A stretch of DNA of 38,292 nucleotides, from the NCBI GenBank assembly GCA_958413095.1, contig CATYUF010000009.1:1-38292 (forward strand). Reading direction: 5' to 3'. The stretch is from an uncultured Clostridium sp. (GTDB lineage: Bacteria; Bacillota; Clostridia; TANB77; CAG-508). The stretch's first letter is position 1. Each line of letters opens with the position of its first letter. The position numbers and the translations under genes are program-made. This document shows, piece by piece, positions 25,185 to 34,495 of the stretch. The notes under the pieces are model-generated. The model had not been told where the DNA came from. It saw nothing but the letters and a program-made list of their open reading frames with translations, and did not search any database.

Positions 25185-27575
25185 ATGAAGAAAAAAAATG
25201 AATTAGATTATAAAGATTTAAAAATGTATTGTAATCCTAATGTTTTCAAATTTGATTCAACTGAAGAATTATCCCCTATTCAAGAAGGAATTGGTCAAGA
25301 TAGAGGTATTAAAGCTTTAGAATTTGGAATTCAAGTAGATGTAAAAGGATATAATTTATATTTAGAAGGTCCTAGTGGTGTTGGGAAAACAATGTATACT
25401 AAAAATTATTTAGAAAAAATCGCTGCTAAAAAGAAAGCTCCTTCTGATTGGTGTTATATTTATAATTTTGATAATCCAAATGAACCTATTGCCGTTGAAT
25501 TACCTGCTGGTCAAGGTAAAGAATTTAAAGCATCAATGGATGGTTTTATTAAAGAAATTAGAAAAGATATTAAACAAACTTTTAATACTGATGATTTTGA
25601 AAAAGAAAAATCTTTAATTAAACAAGAATATGAAGCTAAGCGTTCTGCCCTATTGGAAAAATTAAATTCTGAAGCTGCTAAATATAATTTTCATGTTCAC
25701 ACTGCTCAAAATGGTATTTATATGATGCCTGTTGTAGATGGCAAACCTGTTGAAGAAGATGAATTCGAAAAATTAGATGATAAATTAAAGCAAGAATATG
25801 AAGCTAAATCTGTTATTGTTCAGGAACAAATTATGACAGTTATTGGGCAAATAAAAGAGATTGAAAGAGAGTCTGATAAAAGAATTTCTGAATGGCAATC
25901 TAATATTGCTCTTTTAACAGTTAATGTTCATATTAATTATCTAAAATCAAAGTATAAAAGAAATAAAAAAATAAATAAATTTTTAAATGATGTTAAACAA
26001 GATGTTTTAAAAAATATTCCTGCATTTTTAGAAGAAGATACAAATAACAATAATAACAACAATCAACCTGCAAACCCTAATACTAAAAAAGTTGATCCTT
26101 CGTTAAATTATAGAGTTAATCTATTTGTAGATAATTCAAATCGTGAAGGTGTTCCTGTTATTATGGACTCAAATTATTCATATAATAATATTTTTGGTAC
26201 ATTAGAATATGAAAATTATTATGGTGCTTTAAAAACAGATTACACAATGTTAAAATCAGGTTTATTACAACAAGCTAATGGTGGTTATATTATTTTTCAA
26301 GCAAAAGATTTACTTAGTAATCCAGCTTGTTATGAAGCTTTAAAAAAGGCTTTAAGAGTTAAAGAGGTCAGTATAGAAAATTCTGTTGAACAGCGTTCAT
26401 CTATGGTTTTAGTCTCTTTAAAACCTGAGCCTATACCTTTAAACTTAAAAGTTATTTTAATAGGTAGTGCTAGTATTTATCAAACCTTATTATCTATGGA
26501 TTCTGATTTTAGAAAGTTATTTAAGATAAAAGTTGAATTTGAGGATGATGCACCTGCTAATTCTGAAAACTTGAATAAATTAGCTCGAATAATTCATGGT
26601 TTCTGTTCTCACGAAGGACTACCTCATTTAGATAAATTTGCTATGGCAAGACTTGTAGAATATGCTTCTAAACTTGCTGGAAACCACAATAAAATCTCAA
26701 CTAGATTTGACAACCTTATTCAAGTTGTTGGTGAAGCTGCAACTTGGGCTAAAATATCTAGGTCTAAAATTGTAACAGAAAAATTTATTTTAAAAGCTCT
26801 TGATGAACAAATAAATAGAGTTAAAAAATATGATGCAAAATATCTTGAAATGATAAATGATAATTCTTTATTAATTAATACTTCTGGTTATGAAGTAGGT
26901 ACATTAAATGGTTTAACTGTTATGAGTATTGGAGATTATACTTTTGGAAAACCTGCTAAAATTACTGTAAATACTTATACTGGAAAAACTGGTATAGTTA
27001 ATATTGAAAGAGAAGTTGAAATTTCTGGTCCATCACACTCTAAAGGGGTTTTAATACTTACAGGATATTTAGGAGAAATGTTTGCTCAAGATATTCCTTT
27101 ATGCTTAACTGCTAGTATTTGTTTTGAGCAATTATATAATGGTGTAGATGGTGATAGTGCTTCTAGTACAGAGTTATATGGTTTACTTTCTAGTCTTTCT
27201 GGAATACCTATAAATCAATCTATTGCTGTTACTGGGTCTGTTAATCAAAAAGGACAAATTCAACCAATAGGTGGAGTAAATGAAAAAATTGAAGGATTTT
27301 TCCAAATATGTAAAATGAGAGGTTTAACAGGTGAACATGGTGTTATGATTCCTGTTCAAAATATAGATAATTTACAATTATCAGATGAAGTTGTAGATGC
27401 TGTTAAAAATAACTTATTCCATATTTATTCTGTTTCAACTATTGAAGAAGGTATTGAAGTTTTAACTGGTGTCCCAGCAGGTAAAAAAGATAAAGATGGA
27501 AAATTCCCTTCTGGTACAGTTAATTATTTAGTTTATGAAAAATTAAAAAAATATGCTAAAATAAGTGAAAACTAG
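25185..27575 (+). CDS. Lon-family ATP-dependent protease (AAA_32/Lon_C type)
   Basis: Soluble ATP-driven protease with a Ser-Lys dyad. Walker A GPSGVGKT (62-69) heads an AAA domain interrupted by a long coiled-coil insert (about 110-280) and a poly-Asn linker (about 286-300), then an ATPase lid region. The C-terminal S16 domain (about 570-770) has Ser658 in DGDSASS and Lys701 in GGVNEKIEGF, 43 residues apart as in Escherichia coli Lon. The usual Lon N-terminal substrate domain is absent, and the serine motif ends S rather than G. There is no membrane segment, which separates it from LonB. ATG behind TGGAGGT; single gene with its own promoter and terminator. Confidence 0.93.
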   Translation: MKKKNELDYKDLKMYCNPNVFKFDSTEELSPIQEGIGQDRGIKALEFGIQVDVKGYNLYLEGPSGVGKTMYTKNYLEKIAAKKKAPSDWCYIYNFDNPNEPIAVELPAGQGKEFKASMDGFIKEIRKDIKQTFNTDDFEKEKSLIKQEYEAKRSALLEKLNSEAAKYNFHVHTAQNGIYMMPVVDGKPVEEDEFEKLDDKLKQEYEAKSVIVQEQIMTVIGQIKEIERESDKRISEWQSNIALLTVNVHINYLKSKYKRNKKINKFLNDVKQDVLKNIPAFLEEDTNNNNNNNQPANPNTKKVDPSLNYRVNLFVDNSNREGVPVIMDSNYSYNNIFGTLEYENYYGALKTDYTMLKSGLLQQANGGYIIFQAKDLLSNPACYEALKKALRVKEVSIENSVEQRSSMVLVSLKPEPIPLNLKVILIGSASIYQTLLSMDSDFRKLFKIKVEFEDDAPANSENLNKLARIIHGFCSHEGLPHLDKFAMARLVEYASKLAGNHNKISTRFDNLIQVVGEAATWAKISRSKIVTEKFILKALDEQINRVKKYDAKYLEMINDNSLLINTSGYEVGTLNGLTVMSIGDYTFGKPAKITVNTYTGKTGIVNIEREVEISGPSHSKGVLILTGYLGEMFAQDIPLCLTASICFEQLYNGVDGDSASSTELYGLLSSLSGIPINQSIAVTGSVNQKGQIQPIGGVNEKIEGFFQICKMRGLTGEHGVMIPVQNIDNLQLSDEVVDAVKNNLFHIYSVSTIEEGIEVLTGVPAGKKDKDGKFPSGTVNYLVYEKLKKYAKISEN

Positions 27576-27598
27576 GTTTTATCCTAGTTTTCTTTTTT
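27567..27598 (+). terminator. Terminator of the Lon-family gene
   Basis: AAAACTAGG / CCTAGTTTT with loop TTTTAT and a T run; the 5' arm includes the stop codon (TAG). Confidence 0.88.
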
Positions 27599-27733
27599 CA
27601 AAATATCTTATTTAATTTATAGATTTTTTAATTTTTTATAGCTTACTTTTTTAATCTTATAGATTACTTATTGGATGTGACTTAATCTAAATCTATATTA
27701 TAAAAACATTGTTATATTTTATTATTTTTATTG

Positions 27734-28123
27734 CTATAATACTGTTTTCATATTAAATTCATATTTATCTTTTATATGATTTAATAAAAACAAAGCTCTA
27801 TCTATTTCATTAATTGCCTCGTCATATTGTTCCACTTCTACATAACTTTTTAAAGATGTTAATTCTGTTTCCAATTTTTCTATTTCATTGTGTTCCATGT
27901 AATATGATAATCTATCATGCTTTTTTTCTAAATCTTTATTCATTTTTCCAATTTTATCTACTACTCTTTTATTTTCTATATTTTCAATTTGAATTTCATT
28001 TTTTATTTCTATTAATTCTTTTGAAATTTCATTAACTGATTTTGACGTATATGATTGTGTTATATAATCTCCAACAAAAATCATACTCAAAATTAATATA
28101 CAAATAAACATTTCTTTAAACAT
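27734..28123 (-). CDS. DUF4363 protein
   Basis: 129-aa protein of the DUF4363 group: one N-terminal helix (about 4-21, uncleaved signal/anchor), then a long alternating Lys/Glu helical region that should form a coiled coil outside the membrane. Typical size for the family. Lies 23 nt after the DUF421 gene, an arrangement found repeatedly in spore-forming Firmicutes, so the two probably act as a membrane complex. Its biochemical role is not established. The ribosome binding site is weak (AGAGAAG). Confidence 0.8.
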   Translation of the reverse strand: MFKEMFICILILSMIFVGDYITQSYTSKSVNEISKELIEIKNEIQIENIENKRVVDKIGKMNKDLEKKHDRLSYYMEHNEIEKLETELTSLKSYVEVEQYDEAINEIDRALFLLNHIKDKYEFNMKTVL

Positions 28124-28146
28124 TTCTCATATCTTCTCTTTCAATG

Positions 28147-28827
28147 TTATTTTTCTTTTTTCTGGCAAAAAAATTGACCTTTTCCATCAATCGTAACTAC
28201 TAATGCATCTTCTGGATGAATACCAAATTTATTTACCTCTTTTTTTAGCCAAGCATAATTTTTTCCTAGCTTTTTCAAGTTATTTTCCATTACTTTTCCA
28301 TCAACCACCAAATCATATGGAATTCCTTCATATTCCGGTGTAATATTAAAATCTTCTGGAATTGTATTTCTTTTTTCTGGCTTTTGTATTATTGTTACTT
28401 CTCCACTTGTTTCTAATATAGCATATTCTACATCTCCCAAGTTAACTACATTATTTCTTCTTAGTCTTTCTTGTAATTCATTTATTGTAAATCTTTCTTT
28501 CTTCATAACTTTTTCATCAATTTTTCCTCTATATATTAAAATACTTGGCTTTCCACAAATAATCTCTCTTGCTTTTATACTTTTCATATTTATAATAGAT
28601 ATAATTAAATGCATTAGCAACAATCCAAATATTGGAACAATTCCATTAAATATTGGTATTCCAATATCACTCATAGGAATTGATGCTAAATCAGCTATCA
28701 TAATGGAAATTGCTAATTCAAATGGTTGTAATTGGCTTATTTCTCTCTTCCCCATTAATCTCATGACAATTAACACTATTATGTATAAAACAATTGCTCT
28801 AAAAAAAATTATTAACAAAATAAACAC
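28147..28827 (-). CDS. DUF421 membrane protein (YetF-like)
   Basis: Three N-terminal membrane helices (about 2-20, 38-58, 60-78) with the family signature LMGKREISQLQPFELAISIMIADLAS (positions about 24-49 in pieces), then a cytoplasmic or forespore-side alpha/beta domain with GKPSILIYRGKI, FTINELQERLR and NVGD-type VVNLGDVEYAILE. YetF relatives have been linked to spore membranes and SpoVA-like complexes. The start is GTG at 28827; a TTG three codons later lies better behind AGTAGG, so the true N-terminus is uncertain by three residues. First gene of the pair with DUF4363. Confidence 0.88.
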   Translation of the reverse strand: MFILLIIFFRAIVLYIIVLIVMRLMGKREISQLQPFELAISIMIADLASIPMSDIGIPIFNGIVPIFGLLLMHLIISIINMKSIKAREIICGKPSILIYRGKIDEKVMKKERFTINELQERLRRNNVVNLGDVEYAILETSGEVTIIQKPEKRNTIPEDFNITPEYEGIPYDLVVDGKVMENNLKKLGKNYAWLKKEVNKFGIHPEDALVVTIDGKGQFFCQKKEK

Positions 28828-28999
28828 CTACTTTTGCTTTTATTGTTTACATTTTTTACATTATTATACTATTTATTTTGAATAATTTTATTTTTTTTGT
28901 GAATAATAAATTTAGGACAAACAAATTTATATTTTTATTTACTTAAATTTAATAAAAATATTATTGTTTAAAAGCCAATCTTTTAAGGAGGTCTTTATT

Positions 29000-29374
29000 A
29001 TGTCTGATATGCAAAATACTACTACAAAATCAACAACTTCTACTGTTTGGCAAATTGTAGGTAGATTGATCGCTGCTGCCGTAATTTTAGGAATAACAGC
29101 ATTTTTCACTCCTGGTTTTACTATTAATAATATTTGGACTTTAGTTCTTGCTGCTGCTGTTTTAACTGTTATAGATTATTTAGTTGTAAAATTTACAGGA
29201 TTACATGCAAGTCCATTTGGTAAAGGATTTGTTGGATTTGCACTTGCTGCTATAACTTTATATGTTACACAATTTTTTGTTGCTGGTTATTCAATATCTT
29301 GGATTGCTGCAATAATCGGAGCTTTAATATATGGAGTTGTTGATTATTTTATTCCTGGCCAAGATGCTATGTAG
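29000..29374 (+). CDS. Four-helix membrane protein, phage-holin-family-like
   Basis: 124 aa with a polar Ser/Thr-rich N-terminus and four hydrophobic helices (about 18-37, 43-62, 75-93, 97-116) with Gly/Ala-rich faces. Two short polar turns carry TGLHAS and VDYFIPG. It resembles small proteins labelled 'phage holin family' (DUF2512-like), but no lysis genes are near and it is likely a cellular envelope protein. ATG at 29000 is set by the perfect AAGGAGG 10 nt upstream; an in-frame ATG at 28964 has no such site. Divergent from DUF421; followed at once by a terminator. Confidence 0.7.
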   Translation: MSDMQNTTTKSTTSTVWQIVGRLIAAAVILGITAFFTPGFTINNIWTLVLAAAVLTVIDYLVVKFTGLHASPFGKGFVGFALAAITLYVTQFFVAGYSISWIAAIIGALIYGVVDYFIPGQDAM

Positions 29375-29387
29375 TTATTTATATGCA

Positions 29388-29434
29388 AAAAAACTGTCCT
29401 AGAAATATCTTTAATATTCTAGGACAGTTTTTTA
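29388..29434 (+). terminator. Strong bidirectional terminator (CCTAGAATA family)
   Basis: AAAAAACTGTCCTAGAAATAT pairs with the mirror arm ATATTCTAGGACAGTTTTTT. It closes the holin-like gene and, being A/T-flanked on both sides, can stop minus-strand transcripts from the sortase. Confidence 0.88.
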
Positions 29435-29520
29435 AGTTATAGTAAATTGCATTTCCTACAACTTAAAAATAATATTGCTGTATGTATTGAAATATTTAAT
29501 TTTTGTAACCCTTACTATTT

Positions 29521-30198
29521 TTAATCTGCTCTTGCAAAAATTATTGTTCTTGCTTTACTATTATCTGTACATGTTGACAATGTAAGTTCAGGTTTACCTT
29601 GTGTATCCCTATTATAGAAACTTGCATCCTCTGGAGTTGTTTCAAATTTATTATATATTGTATATGTTAATTTATTTCCAGAGTTGTCTGTTACATATAT
29701 TTTATCGCCATTTTTTAATTTTTTATTATTAGAGAAAAATAATCCATTTCTAAAATTATGGCCTATAATTACAGTATTTCCTACTTGATTAATTCCTGCT
29801 CCACATAACATTGCAACTGATTTTTCTATTGATTCTGGTGTGACATCTTTTAATATTGGATAATGAAAATTTGTTGCTGGTATATCCATTGTTCCTACTA
29901 CATCAAATCCCTTATATTGTGGTAATTTTTTCCCTGAGTTTGATGATGTTGAGCCTTGTGATTCTATTTGGTCTATTGGGTTTGACACATTTCCTGTATT
30001 CTCATTTTCTTCATTGTTTTCTTCTTTATTATCTTTTTCTGTATTTTCTTCATAATTTTCTACAAATGCTAAAGCATCATTTTCTAAGAAATATTTTTGA
30101 TACCAATCATATCCTAAGAATGCTAGTAATCCTAATATCGCTACTATGACTATTACTAATATTACTGTTAATACTTTACTATATTTACTTTCAAACAT
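29521..30198 (-). CDS. Second sortase (class D/E-like)
   Basis: 225-aa cysteine transpeptidase. Helix about 8-30 anchors it; a disordered Glu/Asn-rich linker (about 48-90) precedes the catalytic beta barrel. Active residues: His147 (VIIGHNFRNG), Cys210 (LTLSTCT), Arg217 (SKARTI). ATG at 30198 follows GGAGGT by 6 nt; a TTG six codons upstream overlaps that site and is rejected. No LPXTG gene is adjacent, so this may be the general (housekeeping) sortase, with the one at 6065-6736 being dedicated. Located 80 nt downstream of a GT-C glycosyltransferase gene on the same strand. Confidence 0.88.
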   Translation of the reverse strand: MFESKYSKVLTVILVIVIVAILGLLAFLGYDWYQKYFLENDALAFVENYEENTEKDNKEENNEENENTGNVSNPIDQIESQGSTSSNSGKKLPQYKGFDVVGTMDIPATNFHYPILKDVTPESIEKSVAMLCGAGINQVGNTVIIGHNFRNGLFFSNNKKLKNGDKIYVTDNSGNKLTYTIYNKFETTPEDASFYNRDTQGKPELTLSTCTDNSKARTIIFARAD

Positions 30199-30278
30199 AT
30201 TTTTACCTCCGTACAAAATCCCTCTTTTTTATTATAACATATATTTTTTAAAATGTGTATATTTTTAATTAATTTATG

Positions 30279-31883
30279 TTAATTATTTGATACAGGATAA
30301 TTGTTTTCTGAAACATAATATACATCACAAGCATTTAGTCTTTTCAAGTATTCAGATTCTTCTAATCCAGTAGCTTTTTTTATTGTATCTATTATTTCAT
30401 CATTATTTTGTCCTTCGTTTATAAATACAACTACACCATTTGACATATCTTTTCCTTTTAAAATATCTTTTACATTATCTTCTGTTATTTCTATATCTTT
30501 TGCTATATAAGATTCATTTATTTTTGAAAATAAAAAAATATCATCTAAAAATCTATTATTTTCTGAGTTAAAAATATATATAGTTGGAACATTTAACTCC
30601 TCTTCTAATTTATGTACTATTTCTTTTTTATCACTATACATAACTTCTGGTTCAATTTTGCAAATAATTGGTGATATTAAAATAGAAGCACATACTAATA
30701 TAAATATTATATTACTCATTTTCTCGCTCATGATATCTTTTAATAGCTGATATAATAAATACATAATTATTACAAATATTAAACTACAAACTGGTGCTAT
30801 ATATCTTAATTCTATCCAAGGTGAAGCTATTGATACTATGATAAAATAAAATATTGTTGGGATAACAATCATCTGTAATATCTTATTTTTTTCTTTATCA
30901 TTTATACTCTTCTTTTTCTTTATTATTTTATATATTGCAATTCCTATAATCATCAATAATATAATATATAATAAATTATTAAAGCCAAATTCATTTACTT
31001 TTTGAATATAACTTGCTATGCTACTTAAAAATTTTTGTATATCTGTCAAATTACTTATTGCCCCTTGACCTCTATATCCAAAAAACATATGCTGAATTGA
31101 ATATGGAAATATTATTAATGATAATATTCCTGCACCAATCATAGTTAAAGTATAGTATCCCAGTTCTTTGTATCTTTTTTCTTTTATATATTTTATTACA
31201 AATATTATATATAACATTGTTAAATAAAATAAATAATAATAATGTGTTAATGAGCCTATTAATGCAGATACTCCCATTCCTATTAACAATTTCCAATTAG
31301 TTTCTTTACTTTGCAATAATTTAATATGTAAAAATGTTATTATTAATATGTTTAACATCGATAATGCATACATTCTAATATATATTACATTTGTCAATGA
31401 AGCCATTGTAATTGATGATAAAAAAGCTAATAAAATCGACTTTTCCTTTGCTTTTTTCTCTTCTTTAAATAAGTTTTGTAAAATTAGATACATAAATACT
31501 GTTATAAAAGCATATATTACAATATTTATTACTATTCCTGGCCATTTTGAGAAATGACCTTCTGTAAATCCCATTCCAAATCTCAAAAGCAAATAATAAA
31601 ATGGTGGATGCACATCATTTTTTTGATTTTCATAAACTTGATTATATTGTCCTCTCTCATCTTCTTGTACTGATAAATAATCTTCATAATATTCTTTATT
31701 GTGCCATGTATTATAAAAATCTTCATTATTTTGTATTTCTACTTTATCATAACTAGCTAATCCTAATGAGTATGCCTCATCCATATGTATATATGATTTA
31801 TTTATCCCACAAATTACATATATTATAGTCTGTATTATTAAAACTATTGCTAGTATAATTACCTCTTTTTTTCTGTTTTTCAT
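30279..31883 (-). CDS. GT-C membrane glycosyltransferase (GT39/ArnT-like)
   Basis: 534-aa polytopic protein with about ten or more hydrophobic helices and a C-terminal extracytoplasmic tail. The first loop holds HMDEAYSLGLA (33-43), with the Asp-Glu expected to bind metal/donor phosphate, and the second motif DVHPPFYYLLLRFG (90-103), both typical of PMT/ArnT-like transferases using polyprenyl-phosphate sugars. The central region SIASPWIELRYIAPVCSLI resembles the R-Y motif of these enzymes. Acceptor unknown; a surface glycoprotein or wall polymer is plausible given the neighbouring sortase. ATG behind GAGGTAAA. Confidence 0.8.
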   Translation of the reverse strand: MKNRKKEVIILAIVLIIQTIIYVICGINKSYIHMDEAYSLGLASYDKVEIQNNEDFYNTWHNKEYYEDYLSVQEDERGQYNQVYENQKNDVHPPFYYLLLRFGMGFTEGHFSKWPGIVINIVIYAFITVFMYLILQNLFKEEKKAKEKSILLAFLSSITMASLTNVIYIRMYALSMLNILIITFLHIKLLQSKETNWKLLIGMGVSALIGSLTHYYYLFYLTMLYIIFVIKYIKEKRYKELGYYTLTMIGAGILSLIIFPYSIQHMFFGYRGQGAISNLTDIQKFLSSIASYIQKVNEFGFNNLLYIILLMIIGIAIYKIIKKKKSINDKEKNKILQMIVIPTIFYFIIVSIASPWIELRYIAPVCSLIFVIIMYLLYQLLKDIMSEKMSNIIFILVCASILISPIICKIEPEVMYSDKKEIVHKLEEELNVPTIYIFNSENNRFLDDIFLFSKINESYIAKDIEITEDNVKDILKGKDMSNGVVVFINEGQNNDEIIDTIKKATGLEESEYLKRLNACDVYYVSENNYPVSNN

Positions 31884-32263
31884 TTTATTTTACCTCATAA
31901 ATTTATCTTCTATATTGATATTTTAAGTATTTAATAATAATTACTTTTTTCTTTAATAAATATTCTAAATTTATCTTGTATTATAAAATTTTTATCAATA
32001 TATTTTTATAATACATTTTATATTATATTTTATAATATAAATTTCAACTCCAAAAACAATTCAATTTGTAATTTTTTATTTTTATACTTTGAGGTTTTTG
32101 GAGTTTCTTTTATTTTAAATATTAATATTTTAAAACCTTTTATTTTAAAGTTTCTTTATTATTTTAACTATATTCTTTAATTTAAATTTTTAATATTTGA
32201 TTTTTCATATAATTTTTTTATTGTATAAGAAACACTATGAAACTGTTTGTTTTCTTTACTTTT
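31884..32263. other. Gene-free A+T-rich stretch
   Basis: No supported gene. It contains the hairpin at 32045-32107 and long runs of A/T; no clear promoter for the glycosyltransferase is visible. Confidence 0.5.
32045..32107. terminator. Terminator-like hairpin downstream of the Ord-like gene
   Basis: AACTCCAAAAAC / GTTTTTGGAGTT with a ~36-nt loop. T-rich tail is better on the plus strand, though the nearest upstream gene is on the minus strand; direction uncertain. Confidence 0.45.
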
Positions 32264-33340
32264 TTATTTAATATATTCGTTTAATGGTTTTATTCTATAA
32301 TTTAATTCTCCCATTTCTTCTGTTGGAACATATCCTGCTTTTGAATTTATGACATCAGGTATTCTATTTACAACAGATGCACATGTTAATTCTACTGTTG
32401 ATGGTCTGTTTATAATTAATGTAGTGTTTGGTTCTCCTTCGATTGTCCATTCATTTTTGTCGAAATCTTCTTCTGAATAAACTTTTCCTATACATTGAGT
32501 TTCTAAAATTATTCCTTCTTCTGTTTCAGTAGTAACTACTGCACTCATTCCTGTTGCTGTTCCTGCTTTAACCACCATTCCTAATGTATCTGATTTTATA
32601 TCTTTATCATAAGTTTGTGGAACTGTTTTTTGTGTTTGTGCTCTTACTGTTAATCCTAATTTAGCACATAACCAACCATTTACATTCCACATATATGATG
32701 GTAAATATTCTCCTTTATTTATCATTTCATTTCTTTCTTCATCAGAAATTCTATCTAAAGATGCTACTTGTTCATCAAATTCCTCTAATGAAAGACCTGA
32801 ACCATGTGCTTGTGCTAATGCAATTCCATAGTCTTCTACATTGTAGCTAGAACTTCCTTTTATTTTTGTAATTTTATGTGTAGAACCTGCTATACTTGAT
32901 ATTAATTGTCCCCAATATATATCTTGATATCCACTTCCTGTTATTGTGCAATTTGTTGTTTTAGCTATTTCATCTAATTTATTTGTTATTTGTGGATTAG
33001 AGTTTGCTGGAAAAAATGCTTCTTCACAAGTTGTTATTGCATTTATACCTAATTTTGCACATAGAGTTAGTGCATCTTCAACATCTTTTATTAAACTCAT
33101 TGTTGTAACTATAACAATATCAGGATTTGTTTCTTTTAATACTTTTCCTGCATTTTCTACTGCTTCAACTTTTACTCCTTTGTTTTCTGTTCCAATTACT
33201 TCTCCAATATCTTTTCCTATGACATTTGGATTTATATCTATTGCTGCAACTATTTCTCCACCTTTTTCATATACATATCTCATTGTATATATACTCATTT
33301 TTCCTGCTCCATATTGAGCCACTCTTACTTTTCTTTCCAT
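32264..33340 (-). CDS. 2,4-diaminopentanoate dehydrogenase-like oxidoreductase
   Basis: NAD(P)-dependent dehydrogenase of the dihydrodipicolinate reductase-like fold. Rossmann start RVAQYGAGKMSIYTMRY (6-22, GAGKM), then DIVIVTT; family blocks ITTCEEAFFP, TITGSGYQDIYWG and RAQTQKTVPQTYDK. In clostridial ornithine fermentation this enzyme (Ord) deaminates 2,4-diaminopentanoate. The partner genes oraS/oraE, or those for ornithine racemase and thiolases, are not in the window, so the substrate may differ. 358 aa is normal for the group. ATG behind AAGGAGAAAAG; single gene. Confidence 0.8.
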   Translation of the reverse strand: MERKVRVAQYGAGKMSIYTMRYVYEKGGEIVAAIDINPNVIGKDIGEVIGTENKGVKVEAVENAGKVLKETNPDIVIVTTMSLIKDVEDALTLCAKLGINAITTCEEAFFPANSNPQITNKLDEIAKTTNCTITGSGYQDIYWGQLISSIAGSTHKITKIKGSSSYNVEDYGIALAQAHGSGLSLEEFDEQVASLDRISDEERNEMINKGEYLPSYMWNVNGWLCAKLGLTVRAQTQKTVPQTYDKDIKSDTLGMVVKAGTATGMSAVVTTETEEGIILETQCIGKVYSEEDFDKNEWTIEGEPNTTLIINRPSTVELTCASVVNRIPDVINSKAGYVPTEEMGELNYRIKPLNEYIK

Positions 33341-33556
33341 TTTCTTTTCTCCTTGTATAATTTATTTAGATTTTTAAAGGTTTCATCTATAAACCTTGAA
33401 ATTTATAATTAAATTAAAATTAATTAAATTATATCTAATAATTAATTTAATCCTATCCTATAAATATAAATTTTGGAATAGATTTATATTTATAAAATTA
33501 TATCCTAAAACATTTTAAATTATACTGTTGTATCTATTATGAATTTATATTATCTT

Positions 33557-34249
33557 TTATTTACAAAATTCGTATATAATTTTTGCACATCTTTTTGATG
33601 CTAATTTTAAATTCTCATCAAATGTATTTTCATTTTTTCCATCTGGGATATCTGATATACATCTCACACTTATAAACGGTATATCATCTAAATAACATAC
33701 TTGTGCTACTGCTGCACATTCCATGTCCACTACATCTGCGTTGAATTTTGCATTGATTTTATTTTTCATTTCAACTTCTGTGCAAAAAATATCTCCTGAA
33801 GCTACTATTCCCATTTTTATATTATAATTTTTTTCTGGTAATTCTCTAATCATATTTTCAAATGCTGATACTAATCCTATATCACATTCTATCATATTCC
33901 CAATTCCTGTGATATATCCCTTACTATGTCCAAATGCTGTTATGTCAAAATCATGTTGTACCACATTTTTTGCAATAACAACATCTCCTATATTTAATAA
34001 TGCATTGATTGCTCCTGCTGCTCCAACATTTATAACAAATGAAATATCAAAGTTATTAATTAATACTTGTGTTGTTCTAGCTGCATTTACTTTTCCTACT
34101 CCGCTTTTTATTAGTACACATTTCTGTGTTCCTATTGTTCCTATTATAAATCTCAAATTGTATATTTGTTTTACTTCTGTATCTTTCATTTCTTCTAGTA
34201 TTTCTTGTCTCTCTTCGTCCATTGCTACTACTATTCCTATATACTTCAT
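33557..34249 (-). CDS. mtnN: 5'-methylthioadenosine/S-adenosylhomocysteine nucleosidase
   Basis: Hydrolyses MTA and SAH to adenine and the thio-ribose, recycling methyl-cycle by-products and feeding autoinducer-2 synthesis. Expected residues present: Glu12 (AMDEE), GVGKVNAA (51-58), GAAGAI (77-82), GIVASGDIF (147-155), Glu177 (VVDMECAAV), Asp200 (RCISD). 230 aa is exactly the family's length. ATG behind TGGAGGTGA. No luxS or methionine-salvage gene is adjacent. It lies where rpoB would normally be expected, downstream of rplL, but on the far side of a terminator. Confidence 0.95.
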   Translation of the reverse strand: MKYIGIVVAMDEERQEILEEMKDTEVKQIYNLRFIIGTIGTQKCVLIKSGVGKVNAARTTQVLINNFDISFVINVGAAGAINALLNIGDVVIAKNVVQHDFDITAFGHSKGYITGIGNMIECDIGLVSAFENMIRELPEKNYNIKMGIVASGDIFCTEVEMKNKINAKFNADVVDMECAAVAQVCYLDDIPFISVRCISDIPDGKNENTFDENLKLASKRCAKIIYEFCK

Positions 34250-34433
34250 GGTATCACCTCCATATTAATTTATTTTTGGTAGCTTTATTATATATTATTA
34301 TTTTATTTTTTTCCATACTTTTGTAATTATTTATGTACTTACTTCTTACTGTATAATAACTTTTACAAGTTAACCGCTGAAAATAGTTGATAATTATTAT
34401 TTTTTTGGATTTTGACTACTTATTTCATTATAA

Positions 34434-34482
34434 AAAGGACTATCCCCAGAAATATTTTATATATTCTAGGGCAGCCCTTTTA
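34434..34482 (-). terminator. Terminator after rplL (CCTAGAATA family)
   Basis: Minus strand AAAGGGCTGCCCTAGAATAT pairs imperfectly with ATATTTCTGGGGATAGTCC, then TTTTT. It ends the ribosomal operon before mtnN; no rpoB follows. Confidence 0.8.
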
Positions 34483-34495
34483 GCTATCTATTTAA

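Noticed and set aside
29000..29374. Phage lysis cassette suggested by the holin-like protein
   Set aside because: No endolysin or other phage gene is near; such small four-helix proteins are common in non-phage settings.
30199..30216. TTG start of the second sortase six codons upstream
   Set aside because: The GGAGGT site lies inside this stretch and serves the ATG at 30198.
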